Origin: Aquimarina sp040786285
GTDB lineage: Bacteria; Bacteroidota; Bacteroidia; Flavobacteriales; Flavobacteriaceae
Direction of reading: 5' to 3'
DNA length: 64,000 nucleotides
Assembly: GCF_040786285.1 (NCBI RefSeq)
Contig: NZ_JBFMKQ010000002.1
Coordinates: 920,828-984,827, forward strand
A program made the translations under genes and the position numbers. A model generated the notes under the pieces. It was not told where the DNA came from, did not search any database, and saw only the letters and a list, made by a program, of their open reading frames with translations. Position 1 is the stretch's first letter. Every line of letters begins with the position of its first letter. Below are positions 31,741 through 41,239 of the stretch, in pieces.

Positions 31741-34305
31741 ATGAAATATCTGTTTATAATTGTCTTTTTACTATCCATTTCGAAAATGTTTGGACAGGAA
31801 AACAGAAGAGATATCAGTTATACCAAAACCGAGTTGACTAAAGTTTTGAATGAGCTGGAAACGCTGTTCGATGTTAAGTTTTCTTATTTAATAGATATAG
31901 TTGAGAATAAAGAGATAAGTCTCAATATGTTAAATGCATCAATTGACGAGATAATTTATGAAATTGAAGAGAGGACTAAATTGTTCTTTGATAAGATTGA
32001 CGAACGTTATTACATTGTAAGAAATAACTATGTAATAGAAGTTTGTGGTTATGTAATTGATATTGATAGTGGTAATCCAATTGAAGGTGCCAATATTATA
32101 AATAAAACTAAGCGTAAAGGAACTTCATCAAATAAAAATGGCTTTTTTAGCATTAGAAGAGTGAATGTATTAGATAGTTTAACCATTTCTTTTTTAGGCT
32201 ATAAAACAATACGGGTTGCGGCAAAGAATTCAACTGCAGGAACTTGTAGTAATTATGCCATTGAACCCACTAAAATTATATTGAATGAAGTAATAACCAA
32301 AGGTGGTTTTTTAAGAACCAAATGGCAAGACGATGGGGCCATTTCCTTAGAATCAAGTTCTATGGGCTCTTTATCTGGATCTCCCGAGCCAGACATACTA
32401 CAAAATATTCAATCCTTGCCAGGAATAAATAGTCCTTTAGAAACTGCTTCGGGCTTATATTTTCGTGGTAGTACTCCTGATCAAAACCTGATTTTATGGG
32501 ATGGTATCAAAATGTATAATGCAGATCATTTTTTTGGATCCACTTCTATATTCAATCCTTATATTACAAAAGACATTACGATATATAAAAACGGTGTTAA
32601 ACCTGAGTATGGGAATAGTGTCGCTGGAGTTATTCATATGAAAACAGACACCACAATTAGTAAAAGGGTAGTGGGAGGATTAGGTTTAAACTCAATATTC
32701 GGAGATGCTTATCTCAAGATACCCGTTGGAAGAAAAATGGGAATGATAATAGGGTTCAGAAGATCTTTATCTGATGTGTTGTCAACGAAAGCTTTTGACA
32801 ATTTTACCAAAAGAATTATTCAGCCCACTACGATTTCAGACAGAGAAGAAAATTTGAGTTCGTTTCCCTCTATTAGTGATACAAGATTTCGTTTTTCAGA
32901 TATAACCTTAAAATTAATTGCAGAAATTTCGAATAAGGATAAGGTGATAGTATCAAATCTCTTTGCTCAAAATCGTTTGTCTAATGATTTTGAAGTTACT
33001 GATCCGAATATTAATGTAAGTTTAAAAGATCGGCTTAGAATAAAAAATGAAGGTCTTGTAGCCTCCTGGAGAAGAAATTGGAGTGACAACTTTTTATCAA
33101 AAACAGAAATATATTACTCTTCATATGATTTTGATTATGAAGGTGAATATGTGTTTCCAACCTTGGATTTACTTACCAATAAAAAAAACACTGTTAGAGA
33201 AACAGGAGTTAGATTACATGGGGAATGGGATGTTGATAAGAGGATTGTAATTTCGGGAGGTTATCAATTTCAAGGTACGAAGATTAACTTTTTCCTTGAA
33301 GACACTTTCGAAAGCAGAAGAGAAGATAGAAATAACCCTGTTCATGCCATATACGGTCAGGCGAATTTGGTCGATATAAAAAAATGGAATATTAACCTAG
33401 GATTCAGAATCAATCAATATTCAAAGTTAGATAGAATTCTTATAGAACCCCGAATATATATCGAGAAAAAATTAGGTGATTTCACTCTCAAGACCTCTGG
33501 TGAATACAGAAGTCAATCCGTAAGTCAAATAACTGAACTAACAACTCCTAATTTAGGACTTAATGATGTTGTGTGGGTGTCTCCTGATGAAAATAATAAC
33601 TTTCTTTACAGAAGCCGTCAAGCCTCTATAGGTTTTTTGTATACTAAGAAAGGATGGAATATTGATTGTGATGTGTACCACAAAAAAATTAAAGGGATAA
33701 CTTCTTTAATTCAAGGGTTCGAAGCACTGGTAATAGGATTAGAAAGATTTAATTTTTTTGAAGGAAATAGTACTCATAATGGCCTAGAACTTTTAGTAGA
33801 AAAGAAAATATCCAATTATACTACCTTGATAGGATATAACTATACCGATGTTGATTTTAACTTTAAAGATTTAAATCAAGGAGCCTCTTTTCCCGCAAAT
33901 AATGCTATTAAACATTCGTTTACGTGGTCACATTTTTATCAACTCAACAAAATTCAATTTTCCCTGGCCTGGAATTATCGCACCGGAACTCCATTTACTC
34001 CTCCTGTTAGAGTTATTCCGGTAGGGGATTCAGGAGCTCTAGAAACTGAATATGGTTCTATAAATTCAGATAATTTACCAGATTATCACAGACTTGATTT
34101 CTCTACTGGATATAATTTTGAAATGTCTAAAGGTAAAAATCCGATAGATTGCACATTGGGTGTGGGGATACAAAATATTTATAATCGAAAAAATGTATTG
34201 AACAGATTGTATCAGGTGGAAAATTCTGAGAACCCTACATTTATCGCTTTAGATGATTTCTCTTTGGAAATTACTACTAATTTTTTTGTGAGATTTAATC
34301 TATAA
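31741..34305 (+). CDS. TonB-dependent receptor/transducer of the ECF operon (FecA-like)
   Basis: This 854-residue protein has a signal peptide (FIIVFLLSISKMFGQ). Residues ~20-95 are an STN signalling domain (ISYTKTELTKVLNELETLF, SIDEIIYEIEERTKLFFDKI). A carboxypeptidase-regulatory-like domain follows (VCGYVIDIDSGNPIEGANII), then the plug (ILQNIQSLPGINSPLETASG, LYFRGSTPDQNLILWDGI) and beta barrel ending FFVRFNL with a terminal aromatic-x-Leu. It imports an unidentified ligand with TonB energy and signals to FecR. There is no SusD partner, so polysaccharide uptake is less likely than a siderophore or another small ligand. Confidence 0.9.
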   Translation: MKYLFIIVFLLSISKMFGQENRRDISYTKTELTKVLNELETLFDVKFSYLIDIVENKEISLNMLNASIDEIIYEIEERTKLFFDKIDERYYIVRNNYVIEVCGYVIDIDSGNPIEGANIINKTKRKGTSSNKNGFFSIRRVNVLDSLTISFLGYKTIRVAAKNSTAGTCSNYAIEPTKIILNEVITKGGFLRTKWQDDGAISLESSSMGSLSGSPEPDILQNIQSLPGINSPLETASGLYFRGSTPDQNLILWDGIKMYNADHFFGSTSIFNPYITKDITIYKNGVKPEYGNSVAGVIHMKTDTTISKRVVGGLGLNSIFGDAYLKIPVGRKMGMIIGFRRSLSDVLSTKAFDNFTKRIIQPTTISDREENLSSFPSISDTRFRFSDITLKLIAEISNKDKVIVSNLFAQNRLSNDFEVTDPNINVSLKDRLRIKNEGLVASWRRNWSDNFLSKTEIYYSSYDFDYEGEYVFPTLDLLTNKKNTVRETGVRLHGEWDVDKRIVISGGYQFQGTKINFFLEDTFESRREDRNNPVHAIYGQANLVDIKKWNINLGFRINQYSKLDRILIEPRIYIEKKLGDFTLKTSGEYRSQSVSQITELTTPNLGLNDVVWVSPDENNNFLYRSRQASIGFLYTKKGWNIDCDVYHKKIKGITSLIQGFEALVIGLERFNFFEGNSTHNGLELLVEKKISNYTTLIGYNYTDVDFNFKDLNQGASFPANNAIKHSFTWSHFYQLNKIQFSLAWNYRTGTPFTPPVRVIPVGDSGALETEYGSINSDNLPDYHRLDFSTGYNFEMSKGKNPIDCTLGVGIQNIYNRKNVLNRLYQVENSENPTFIALDDFSLEITTNFFVRFNL

Positions 34306-34741
34306 CTATATCTACAAAAAGGGATATTAAATCTAAAGTATATTTGCTTCTTTTCGATAAAACTCGATCAATCAGCGAACAGAATTCCTTTAACAAAAGT
34401 TAAAAAAAACTTAAAAAAATAGGGTATAAGCTTTTGTCTTTGTAGTGTATTTGTATTGCAAACATTTCTAATGTATATCAACCATAATAATATCATTTAG
34501 ATATTATGTATGAGAACACTTTTTAATTGTCTTCAAAGTAATGTAATGCTCTCTACCTACCGTTAAAAAACAAAAAAAATACTATTTCACTAGTATAGTG
34601 GTTGCCCTTAAAAACTTTCAAAATTAAGTAAGGTGCATTCATTATTGTGTATTCATCAAGAATACTCAAATACTATATAAGTTCACTTTAAAAAAAGTAA
34701 AGAATGTTTAGTAAAACAATATCACTCAAAATTAGCATATA
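34306..34741. other. Intergenic region downstream of the receptor operon
   Basis: 436 nt, very AT-rich, no gene or RNA recognised. No clear terminator hairpin is seen behind the receptor. It presumably includes the promoter of the secreted hydrolase gene. Confidence 0.4.
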
Positions 34742-35548
34742 ATGAAAAAAATCATCGTCATCTCATTTTTATTTGTTTTTGCATTATCAGCATGGGCGTT
34801 TCACATAGTGTCAGAAACTGCCGCTGGTAAAACTAAGAAACTGGAATTAGAAAAAACTATAGTACTGGTACATGGAGCGTTTGCAGATGGATCATCTTGG
34901 AATAAAGTAGTGCCTATTCTTCAGAAGCAAGGACTCAAAACAATTGCCGTTCAAAATCCATTGTCCTCACTTCGGGATGATGTTGATTTTACCACTCGAG
35001 CAATAGAAGAAGCGAGTGGGAAAGTTATTTTAGTTGGTCATTCTTGGGGAGGAATGGTTATTACCGAAGCAGGTAATCATGAAAAAGTAGAATCTCTTGT
35101 GTATGTTTCGGCATTTGCGCCAGACGATAATGAGCATCTTCATGATATTCTTAACACTGCTCATAAAGTAAAAAAAATACCTACCGTTCCTGGATTTGTA
35201 GACCCTATAATTGATAATTACGGTTTTATACGTTTAAGTGAAGAGACTGTTGTCAAATATTTCGCTCCCGATATACCCAAGTCTGATGCAAAATTAATTG
35301 CCGCACATCAAGGTAAACTTCAAAAAGATGCACTAGATCAAAAAATTACCCAAGCGGCTTGGAAAAATAAACCAGCATGGTTCATTATATCAGCAAATGA
35401 TAAGATGATTGCACCTGATGTAATGCGGAACATGGCTGCTAGAATTGGGGCTAAAACATATGAATTACCAACAAGTCATGTCCCAATGTTATCTCGACCT
35501 AAACAAGTGGCTAAAATAATCATTGAAGCCGCTCGAGGTTCGAACTAG
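34742..35548 (+). CDS. Secreted alpha/beta hydrolase
   Basis: This 268-residue protein has a signal peptide (IIVISFLFVFALSAWA). The core motifs are HGAFADGSSWNKVVP (oxyanion region), nucleophile elbow GHSWGG with Ser101, acid near DKMIAPDVM, and His in TSHVPMLSRP. This is the short 'alpha/beta fold hydrolase' subgroup related to salicylate-binding/MEKC esterases and pyrethroid hydrolases; the substrate is unknown. It is followed by the Dps remnant and a TonB-dependent receptor on the same strand. Confidence 0.88.
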   Translation: MKKIIVISFLFVFALSAWAFHIVSETAAGKTKKLELEKTIVLVHGAFADGSSWNKVVPILQKQGLKTIAVQNPLSSLRDDVDFTTRAIEEASGKVILVGHSWGGMVITEAGNHEKVESLVYVSAFAPDDNEHLHDILNTAHKVKKIPTVPGFVDPIIDNYGFIRLSEETVVKYFAPDIPKSDAKLIAAHQGKLQKDALDQKITQAAWKNKPAWFIISANDKMIAPDVMRNMAARIGAKTYELPTSHVPMLSRPKQVAKIIIEAARGSN

Positions 35549-35597
35549 AAAGTACTTTTTCATCCCTATACTTTTATGAAAATCTTACTATAAAATT

Positions 35598-35777
35598 ATG
35601 ACATACAACAGAATAGAATTAAAATCAGAAGAGTCTGAGATCATTTCGGTAAAATTAAATGAGCTATTGGCTAATTATCAAATATTCTATAAGCGGATAA
35701 CCATATTAAGGTGTAATCCTATCCATTCTTACTCTAATTATGTAGAAAGTAGTATTAGAAGAGCATTATTATTATGA
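35598..35777 (+). pseudogene. Internally deleted Dps (ferritin-like) remnant
   Basis: A 59-codon frame reads MTYNRIELKSEESEIISVKL, then NELLANYQIFYKRITILRCN and PIHSYSNYVESS. It aligns with the intact Dps at 54289: the first 31 residues (LKSRESGIISKKLNDLLANY, QVFYM there) and then ERILTLGCTPIHTYSDY. About 45 residues between them, the helix with the ferroxidase His/Asp/Glu ligands (HWNIKG...KIDEIAERI), are missing, and the C-terminal half is absent. It cannot form a functional Dps. Its TGA overlaps the ATG of the downstream receptor (ATGA), so it may still act as a leader that couples translation. Confidence 0.8.
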
Positions 35778-38596
35778 GGAAAAATACCATAGTTCATATC
35801 ACACTTTTAATAATCACCTGTCATCTGGCTTACACTCAGGTTAAGGTGGGTGGTACAGTTAAGGGAAGTAATGACGAATCATTGATAGGTGCACATATCA
35901 GTCTTCAACCAAAAGGCTATTTTGGTATAACAGATACCAATGGTTTTTTTGAAATAAAAGATGTTCTTCCTGGAAAATATAATATTACTATTACGCATTT
36001 GGGGTCTAAAACGTATTTGGATAGCATTAATGTAAGTAATGAAGAATTTTCGTTATCTGTAACCCTAGATAATGATTTACTTAATCTGAAAAGTGTTGTA
36101 GTAACAGGAACTTTCGAACCCAGAACCCAATTGGAATCCAATACAGCAATTACAATACTGAGGCCTAAAGAACTGGCTAAGGCTTTTCCAAGAGGGACGG
36201 CTGATTTGTTACAAAATATTCCGGGTACTTTTACAGACCCTTCAGCCGGTGAAGTTTTTACAAGAGTATATACAAGAGGAGTATCTGCATCGGTTGAAGA
36301 TGATCTCGGGTGGTACTATGTTTCTTTACAAGAGGATGGATTACCGGTTAGTCTTGTACAACATTCTTTTTACAGCCCAGATCTTTTTCATCGTACAGAT
36401 TTAACTACTAAAAAGGTTGAGGCAATACGCGGAGGTAACGCTACCGTAACGGCTTTAAATGGTCCAGGAGCTATTTTCAATTTTATATCTCATGGACAAT
36501 ACGATCATTTAAATGGTGAGTTTTCGGTACTTGGAGGGAGTCAGGGTGAAGAAAATTCAATGTTTAGAATCGATGGAACTCTAGGGGGGGCTATTGGTAA
36601 AGGATGGTATTATAATGCCGGAGGACATTACCGCAGAGATGAAGGGGCGAGAAATGTTGACTTCACTTTTAGTAAAGGAGGTCAGCTCAGATTCAATGTT
36701 ATTAAAAATAACAACAACGGCTATTTTAAGCTTTATGGTAAATTCCTGGACGATTTTACCAATCGGTATACTGGTGTTGCGGCTCAAAACTGGGGTAGTC
36801 CTCACGCTGCATTTGGTCAAGATTTCAATACAACCGCATTAATGCTTCCTCAGTTTAGTACGAATATTCCGGATGGCAGAAATCTTTCCAATGGCTCGGT
36901 GAATTCGTTCGATCCTTCTCGAGGAGTTCATGCTGAAGAAATTGCACTTGGTATTAAAACCTTCCAGGAGTTAAAAAATGAATGGAAATTAAATATGAAT
37001 GTTAAGTATTCTGATAAAAATGCCGACTGGCAAACGTCTCAAGGTAATTCTCTTATTTCACTCAATGCTCCAATTGGATATTTTGCAAGTGGTGCAGTTT
37101 TTCCTATAGGTCAAGTCGTATTTAGAGATGCCATATCTGGAGAAGAGGTTTCCCGAATAAATAATAGCGGCATACTAACAGGAGGTACTTTTGAATATTT
37201 AACAGAAGGTAGATTACCTAATGATGCCATCATGGGGGCACTTCCCTGGTTCAAAAAAAATGAATCTAAAGAATGGATAGGTCGGGTATCTATTCAAAAA
37301 CGAATACATAATCACAACTTAAGCTTTGGAGTAGCAGGAGGATTTTCTAATACCTCGGTATTTACGCAAGCCAGTTTTGCTTATGTCACCTATGAGCCTA
37401 GCCCCAGAATGCTGGAGGTAACCCTGGAAAATCCCGGGCAACCAATAATTGCCTTATCAGATTCTAATGGTGTAAGTAATTATGGAGGATTGTTTTATGG
37501 GAATTCAGAGGCGGATATAAACCAGCTGGCATTCTTTGCCAGTGATCATTGGAAACTAACAGATAAGGTGCATCTCGATGTTGGATTGCGTTTTGAAACT
37601 ATAACCCATAAAGGAAATAATGATAGGTTTGAGTCCATAGAGTCTATGCAACTGATTGGAGGGCTTGATAACAATCCCAACACAGCTTATGATAATGAAA
37701 TTCTATTCTCAACAGGAGAAAAAGACAATTTTGATTTTACTTATAATTACCTTTCTTTTTCTGCAGGCATCAATTACAAGTTTACGGATGAATCTGCGGT
37801 ATTTACTCGTTTTTCTTCTGGAAATAAAGCCCCCGAACTTAATTATTACTTCAATAATTTTTCTAATGTTCCTATCAACCAAGCAGGAGAAATCCAAAAA
37901 ATACAGCAGGTTGAATTAGGCCTGAAACATAGCCGGAAAAATTTCTCTTCGACCTTAACCGCATTTTGGAGTGAGTTGAATAATGTTGGATTTATCGATT
38001 TTGAATTTGATGCGGATGATGGGACCATTTTTTATGCCCCCGTTCAATTTAATGATTCCAGAACCATGGGATTAGAGTTAGAAGGAGCGTATACTCTCAC
38101 ATCGTATATCACATTACGTATGAGCGGAACATTGCAAGATGCAGAAGCCACCCAATGGACGGTGTACAACGCATCGGGTACAGTGAATACAGATGATGAC
38201 TTCGTCGTTGATTTCTCAGGTAACAAATTACCTTATAATCCTAATCTTATGTTAAGCGCAACTGCAGAGCTTGAAAAAAACAGGCTTAATGCATTCTTTA
38301 AATGGCAATTTATGGGAGAACGTGAGGCAAATGTGGCAAATGGTTTTCAATTGCCCGATTACAGTATATTCAATCTTGGTTTGGGATATGAAATAAGCTC
38401 GAAATTGAGAGCTAATTTCTTAATGACTAACGTATTTAACTCAGAGGGCTTAGCCAATTTCCTTGGGGTGAATAGTATTGGGTCCAATATCAATGATGTA
38501 ACTCCTGCATTTGTCCAACAGAATCCAGATGCCGGTTTTATAGTTGTACCTGTTTTACCCAGAGGTGCTGTCTTAAAACTAAATTATCGATTCTAA
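35774..38596 (+). CDS. TonB-dependent receptor with N-terminal carboxypeptidase-regulatory domain
   Basis: This 940-residue protein has a signal peptide (IVHITLLIITCHLAYTQ), residues ~24-105 CarboxypepD_reg-like (VGGTVKGSNDESLIGAHISL, FEIKDVLPGKYNITITHLG), a plug (LQNIPGTFTDPSAGEVFTR, VEAIRGGNATVTALNGPGAI) and a 22-strand barrel with a C-terminal strand PRGAVLKLNYRF. The organisation resembles ferric-siderophore or other small-ligand receptors rather than SusC, and there is no SusD. The start overlaps the stop of the Dps remnant by ATGA. Ligand unknown; the remnant of an iron-storage gene hints at iron but proves nothing. Confidence 0.9.
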   Translation: MRKNTIVHITLLIITCHLAYTQVKVGGTVKGSNDESLIGAHISLQPKGYFGITDTNGFFEIKDVLPGKYNITITHLGSKTYLDSINVSNEEFSLSVTLDNDLLNLKSVVVTGTFEPRTQLESNTAITILRPKELAKAFPRGTADLLQNIPGTFTDPSAGEVFTRVYTRGVSASVEDDLGWYYVSLQEDGLPVSLVQHSFYSPDLFHRTDLTTKKVEAIRGGNATVTALNGPGAIFNFISHGQYDHLNGEFSVLGGSQGEENSMFRIDGTLGGAIGKGWYYNAGGHYRRDEGARNVDFTFSKGGQLRFNVIKNNNNGYFKLYGKFLDDFTNRYTGVAAQNWGSPHAAFGQDFNTTALMLPQFSTNIPDGRNLSNGSVNSFDPSRGVHAEEIALGIKTFQELKNEWKLNMNVKYSDKNADWQTSQGNSLISLNAPIGYFASGAVFPIGQVVFRDAISGEEVSRINNSGILTGGTFEYLTEGRLPNDAIMGALPWFKKNESKEWIGRVSIQKRIHNHNLSFGVAGGFSNTSVFTQASFAYVTYEPSPRMLEVTLENPGQPIIALSDSNGVSNYGGLFYGNSEADINQLAFFASDHWKLTDKVHLDVGLRFETITHKGNNDRFESIESMQLIGGLDNNPNTAYDNEILFSTGEKDNFDFTYNYLSFSAGINYKFTDESAVFTRFSSGNKAPELNYYFNNFSNVPINQAGEIQKIQQVELGLKHSRKNFSSTLTAFWSELNNVGFIDFEFDADDGTIFYAPVQFNDSRTMGLELEGAYTLTSYITLRMSGTLQDAEATQWTVYNASGTVNTDDDFVVDFSGNKLPYNPNLMLSATAELEKNRLNAFFKWQFMGEREANVANGFQLPDYSIFNLGLGYEISSKLRANFLMTNVFNSEGLANFLGVNSIGSNINDVTPAFVQQNPDAGFIVVPVLPRGAVLKLNYRF

Positions 38597-38897
38597 TGAT
38601 TTTATCGTCGATCTTTTCTCAAGAAAAAAATTAATAAGGTTGATCGACTATGCGAAGTGCAGGAATTCACCCTAAAAGGTATAATTCAATTACAATCAAA
38701 AATGTTTATCTACCGGCATATTTTTAATAATATGACTGTTAGGAAAACTATTTTGAACCCTAAAAAGCCGTAATCAAATTCAAATCGGGAAGATTGAATA
38801 AATAAAAGGGAAGATACCATATTTTATAAAAAGTTGTTTCGTCGGAACTTTACCGTATCAATAAACAGTTGAAAATTTAACTTTTAAAACAGATATC
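38597..38897. other. Intergenic region before the AhpD-like gene
   Basis: 301 nt with no gene seen. An interrupted inverted repeat GTCGATC...GATCGAC (38607-38647) follows the receptor and may be a weak terminator; it lacks a T-run. Confidence 0.35.
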
Positions 38898-39443
38898 ATG
38901 ACTAAATTCGATGTACCGACACGTGATAAAGTAAGTCACAACAATCAAGCAATTTTTGACGACTTAAAGAAAAGCATAGGTTTCGTTCCTAATCTTTTTG
39001 CCAGCTTCGCATATTCTGAAAATGGATTAAAGAATTTTCTAGATTTTTCAAATGGCAAGAGTTCATTGAAAGCCAAAGAAAAAGAGGTGGTAAACTTGGC
39101 AGTAAGCCAAGTAAACAATTGCGAATATTGCCTTTCGGCACACACAGCTGTAGCTAAAATGAATGGTTATACTGTGGAACAGACCAAAGAGTTCAGACAA
39201 GGAAAATCATCTATTAACCCAAAACTTGATGCGTTAGCCAGATTTGCCAAAAATATAACTGAAAACAGGGGGAATACGGATCCGGAAGTACTCAAAAATT
39301 TCTTCAATCAGGGATGGACCAAGGAAAATATGGTAGATGCTATATTGATAGCAGGCGATAAAACGGTAACAAACTATATGAATAATACGACCAGGGTTCC
39401 TGTAGATTTTCCGTTAGTAGAACCGCTAGAAGTTAACGCTTGA
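38898..39443 (+). CDS. Carboxymuconolactone decarboxylase-family protein, AhpD/peroxidase-related
   Basis: This 181-residue protein of the AhpD-like all-helical fold has the redox motif NNCEYCLSAH (Cys75, Cys78, His82), followed by TAVAKMNGYT and RFAKNI, with the C-terminal NYMNNTTRVPVDFP. In this family the CxxC/His site reduces peroxiredoxin or acts directly on peroxides. It is complete. Location behind a TonB-dependent receptor and before an ECF sigma gene suggests stress-linked expression (inference). Confidence 0.88.
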   Translation: MTKFDVPTRDKVSHNNQAIFDDLKKSIGFVPNLFASFAYSENGLKNFLDFSNGKSSLKAKEKEVVNLAVSQVNNCEYCLSAHTAVAKMNGYTVEQTKEFRQGKSSINPKLDALARFAKNITENRGNTDPEVLKNFFNQGWTKENMVDAILIAGDKTVTNYMNNTTRVPVDFPLVEPLEVNA

Positions 39444-39561
39444 AAGTAACTTGTTTTTATAATTTGATTGATAAGGTTAATTGGCTGAAGGCTCGTAACC
39501 TGGCGAGCCTTCAACAATTCATAGTGTTTAATAGTTTACTGATATTTATTTTTTTTTAATT

Positions 39562-40125
39562 ATGATGCATAATTCATTTCAACCAAACGAATTAAATCCT
39601 TGTGCCTGGATCGATTTATACCATGATAACTTTATTATTTACACCATAAAAAGGATTGATGATTATGAATTGGCAAAAGATATTGTACAAGAAACATTTA
39701 TTGCTGCTTTTCGTTCAGTCCCAAATTATAAAGGAAAGGCTTCCGAAAGGACTTGGCTTATTTCTATATTGAAACGAAAAATTATAGATTACTATAGGAA
39801 GAGGAATACACGCCAAAGAAAAACATTTGTCTTAGCAAGTTACATACAGCGAGAAGAGCACGAAAATTGGCTGGAAAAGAAAGTAGTGGATTCCTCACAT
39901 AAAACACTATATAATAACCTGGATTCTAATCATTTGAAGCTTAAAATCCAATCGGCTATTAAAAAACTACCCCAGAAACAAGCGCAAGCTATTTCTTTAA
40001 AAATACGCGGTTGGGGCACCCAAGAAATTTGCGAAGAATTGGAAATAAGCAAACCAAATTTATGGGTTATGATACACAGAGCAAGACAAGTACTAAAAAA
40101 TGAGCTGAAAGAGCATCTTTATTAG
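39562..40125 (+). CDS. ECF sigma factor (second, stand-alone)
   Basis: This 187-residue protein has region 2 (IIYTIKRIDDYELAKDIVQE, TFIAAFRSVPNYKGKASERT, WLISILKRKIIDYYRKR) and region 4 (IQSAIKKLPQKQAQAISLKI, EICEELEISKPNLWVMIHRA, RQVL). The GKASERTWLISILKRKIID block is typical of Bacteroidota ECF factors of the 'sigma-70 family' type without a FecR partner. No anti-sigma gene follows, though small zinc-finger anti-sigma genes are usual; the next gene is a membrane protein after 359 nt. Its targets are not identifiable. Confidence 0.9.
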   Translation: MMHNSFQPNELNPCAWIDLYHDNFIIYTIKRIDDYELAKDIVQETFIAAFRSVPNYKGKASERTWLISILKRKIIDYYRKRNTRQRKTFVLASYIQREEHENWLEKKVVDSSHKTLYNNLDSNHLKLKIQSAIKKLPQKQAQAISLKIRGWGTQEICEELEISKPNLWVMIHRARQVLKNELKEHLY

Positions 40126-40249
40126 CACGGGAATGAATGGTACGACAATTTGTAAAATTTTCCTTTTATTGAAAACCATATACTATGGCCGAATTAATCC
40201 ATTAAGTTTCTAAAGAATTATTTTACTCGATAATCGAGATTTAAATGCT

Positions 40250-40322
40250 CCGAGGTTTGCCTCGAAATCAAAATTATTTTCCAACCAATGCCTCGCGGGC
40301 TTGCCCCGAGGTAGTTTAGTAC
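40250..40322. repeat. GC-rich palindromic repeat pair
   Basis: CCGAGGTTTGCCTCG (40250-40264) and CCTCGCGGGCTTGCCCCGAGG (40293-40313) are two related hairpins, conspicuous against the AT-rich surroundings. This CCCGAGGTAGTTTA type of element is a known dispersed repeat in Flavobacteriaceae. Confidence 0.55.
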
Positions 40323-40397
40323 CAAAAAAAATCCAAGAAGTGTGCTTCAAAATATTTTAAAGTTTTCTTACTCCAGATACTTGTATTTAATGATTAA

Positions 40398-40435
40398 ATA
40401 TTGTTTAATATTTTTTTTGAAAAGTTAAACAATAT
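40398..40435. promoter_or_regulatory. Perfect 11-bp inverted repeat upstream of the membrane-protein gene
   Basis: ATATTGTTTAA (40398-40408) and TTAAACAATAT (40425-40435) separated by 16 nt, 50 nt before the ATG at 40485. It has the shape of a dimer-binding operator. Confidence 0.45.
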
Positions 40436-40484
40436 CATTACATTGTGTAATCTAAACACAGTATCATAGTACAAAGCCCAAACA

Positions 40485-40976
40485 ATGAAAACATTAAAGA
40501 AAAGACTAGAGGGAATTAATCACAAAAGGGCTTTTTGGATTATGGTCGTATGGATTTTGATTTCCAATTTTATCTTTATTTATGATCATGCTACTTTGTA
40601 TTATGCAAATGCAATAGAGGAGAGTTATAATTTTTGGGGAAATTATTTAAACTACATCATACTTACTATTATAGTTGGGATAATTGGTGGAGTTTATACC
40701 GTAGGTAGAATGGAGCTCTGGTTACAAAAACTTCCGTTTTGGAAAGCGTTGCTGTATATTTTAGCTAAGTTCATCATCATTGGTGGATCAATAGCACTTA
40801 TAGGTGCAGCTTCCTTCGTTACTGTAGATACTGGACTCTCTTTCTTCAGCGCCGAAGTTTGGTCAGAATCTTTAGCACTTTTACAAACCTGGCCCTATAT
40901 TAAAACCTTCTTTGTATGGCTGTTCATTGTAATGATCACTCTTGTTGTGGTGAAGTTTAAATACATCGACTCCTAG
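40485..40976 (+). CDS. Four-helix membrane protein, unknown
   Basis: This 163-residue protein has helices at ~17-35 (AFWIMVVWILISNFIFIY), ~53-72 (NYIILTIIVGIIGGVYTVG), ~86-110 (ALLYILAKFIIIGGSIALIG) and ~138-158 (FFVWLFIVMITLVVVKF). The arrangement recalls the N-terminal membrane part of Bacteroidota adenylate/guanylate cyclases, but the protein ends right after helix 4 and no cyclase domain follows. It is either a stand-alone membrane protein or a truncated sensor. An inverted-repeat operator candidate lies just upstream. Confidence 0.6.
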   Translation: MKTLKKRLEGINHKRAFWIMVVWILISNFIFIYDHATLYYANAIEESYNFWGNYLNYIILTIIVGIIGGVYTVGRMELWLQKLPFWKALLYILAKFIIIGGSIALIGAASFVTVDTGLSFFSAEVWSESLALLQTWPYIKTFFVWLFIVMITLVVVKFKYIDS

Positions 40977-41239
40977 TCTATTTGTTGAACAGGTAGATTA
41001 TATTTTTCCAATTATTCAAAAACTATTCCCATTAGGAATATCACTGATGTCATGATTTGGCGTTGTATTTTCAATTTTAAGAACCCGGTCATACTTTTGT
41101 TTTTAAGAATCTTATCCCTGAAATACCCAAATGGTTACCGTTTTTTATTTGGACAGGTCTTATCTCAAATTTGTTGTGAGGCCGGGTTCTTGTAATTTAT
41201 ACTTCTACTAAAAGTGATAAAATTTCTATCGAGAATATC

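Noticed and set aside
41085..41175. Short stretch resembling a DoxX fragment (KNLIPEIPKWLPFFIWTGLI)
   Set aside because: Only ~25 residues and needs a frame change to join FKNP; too little to call a pseudogene.
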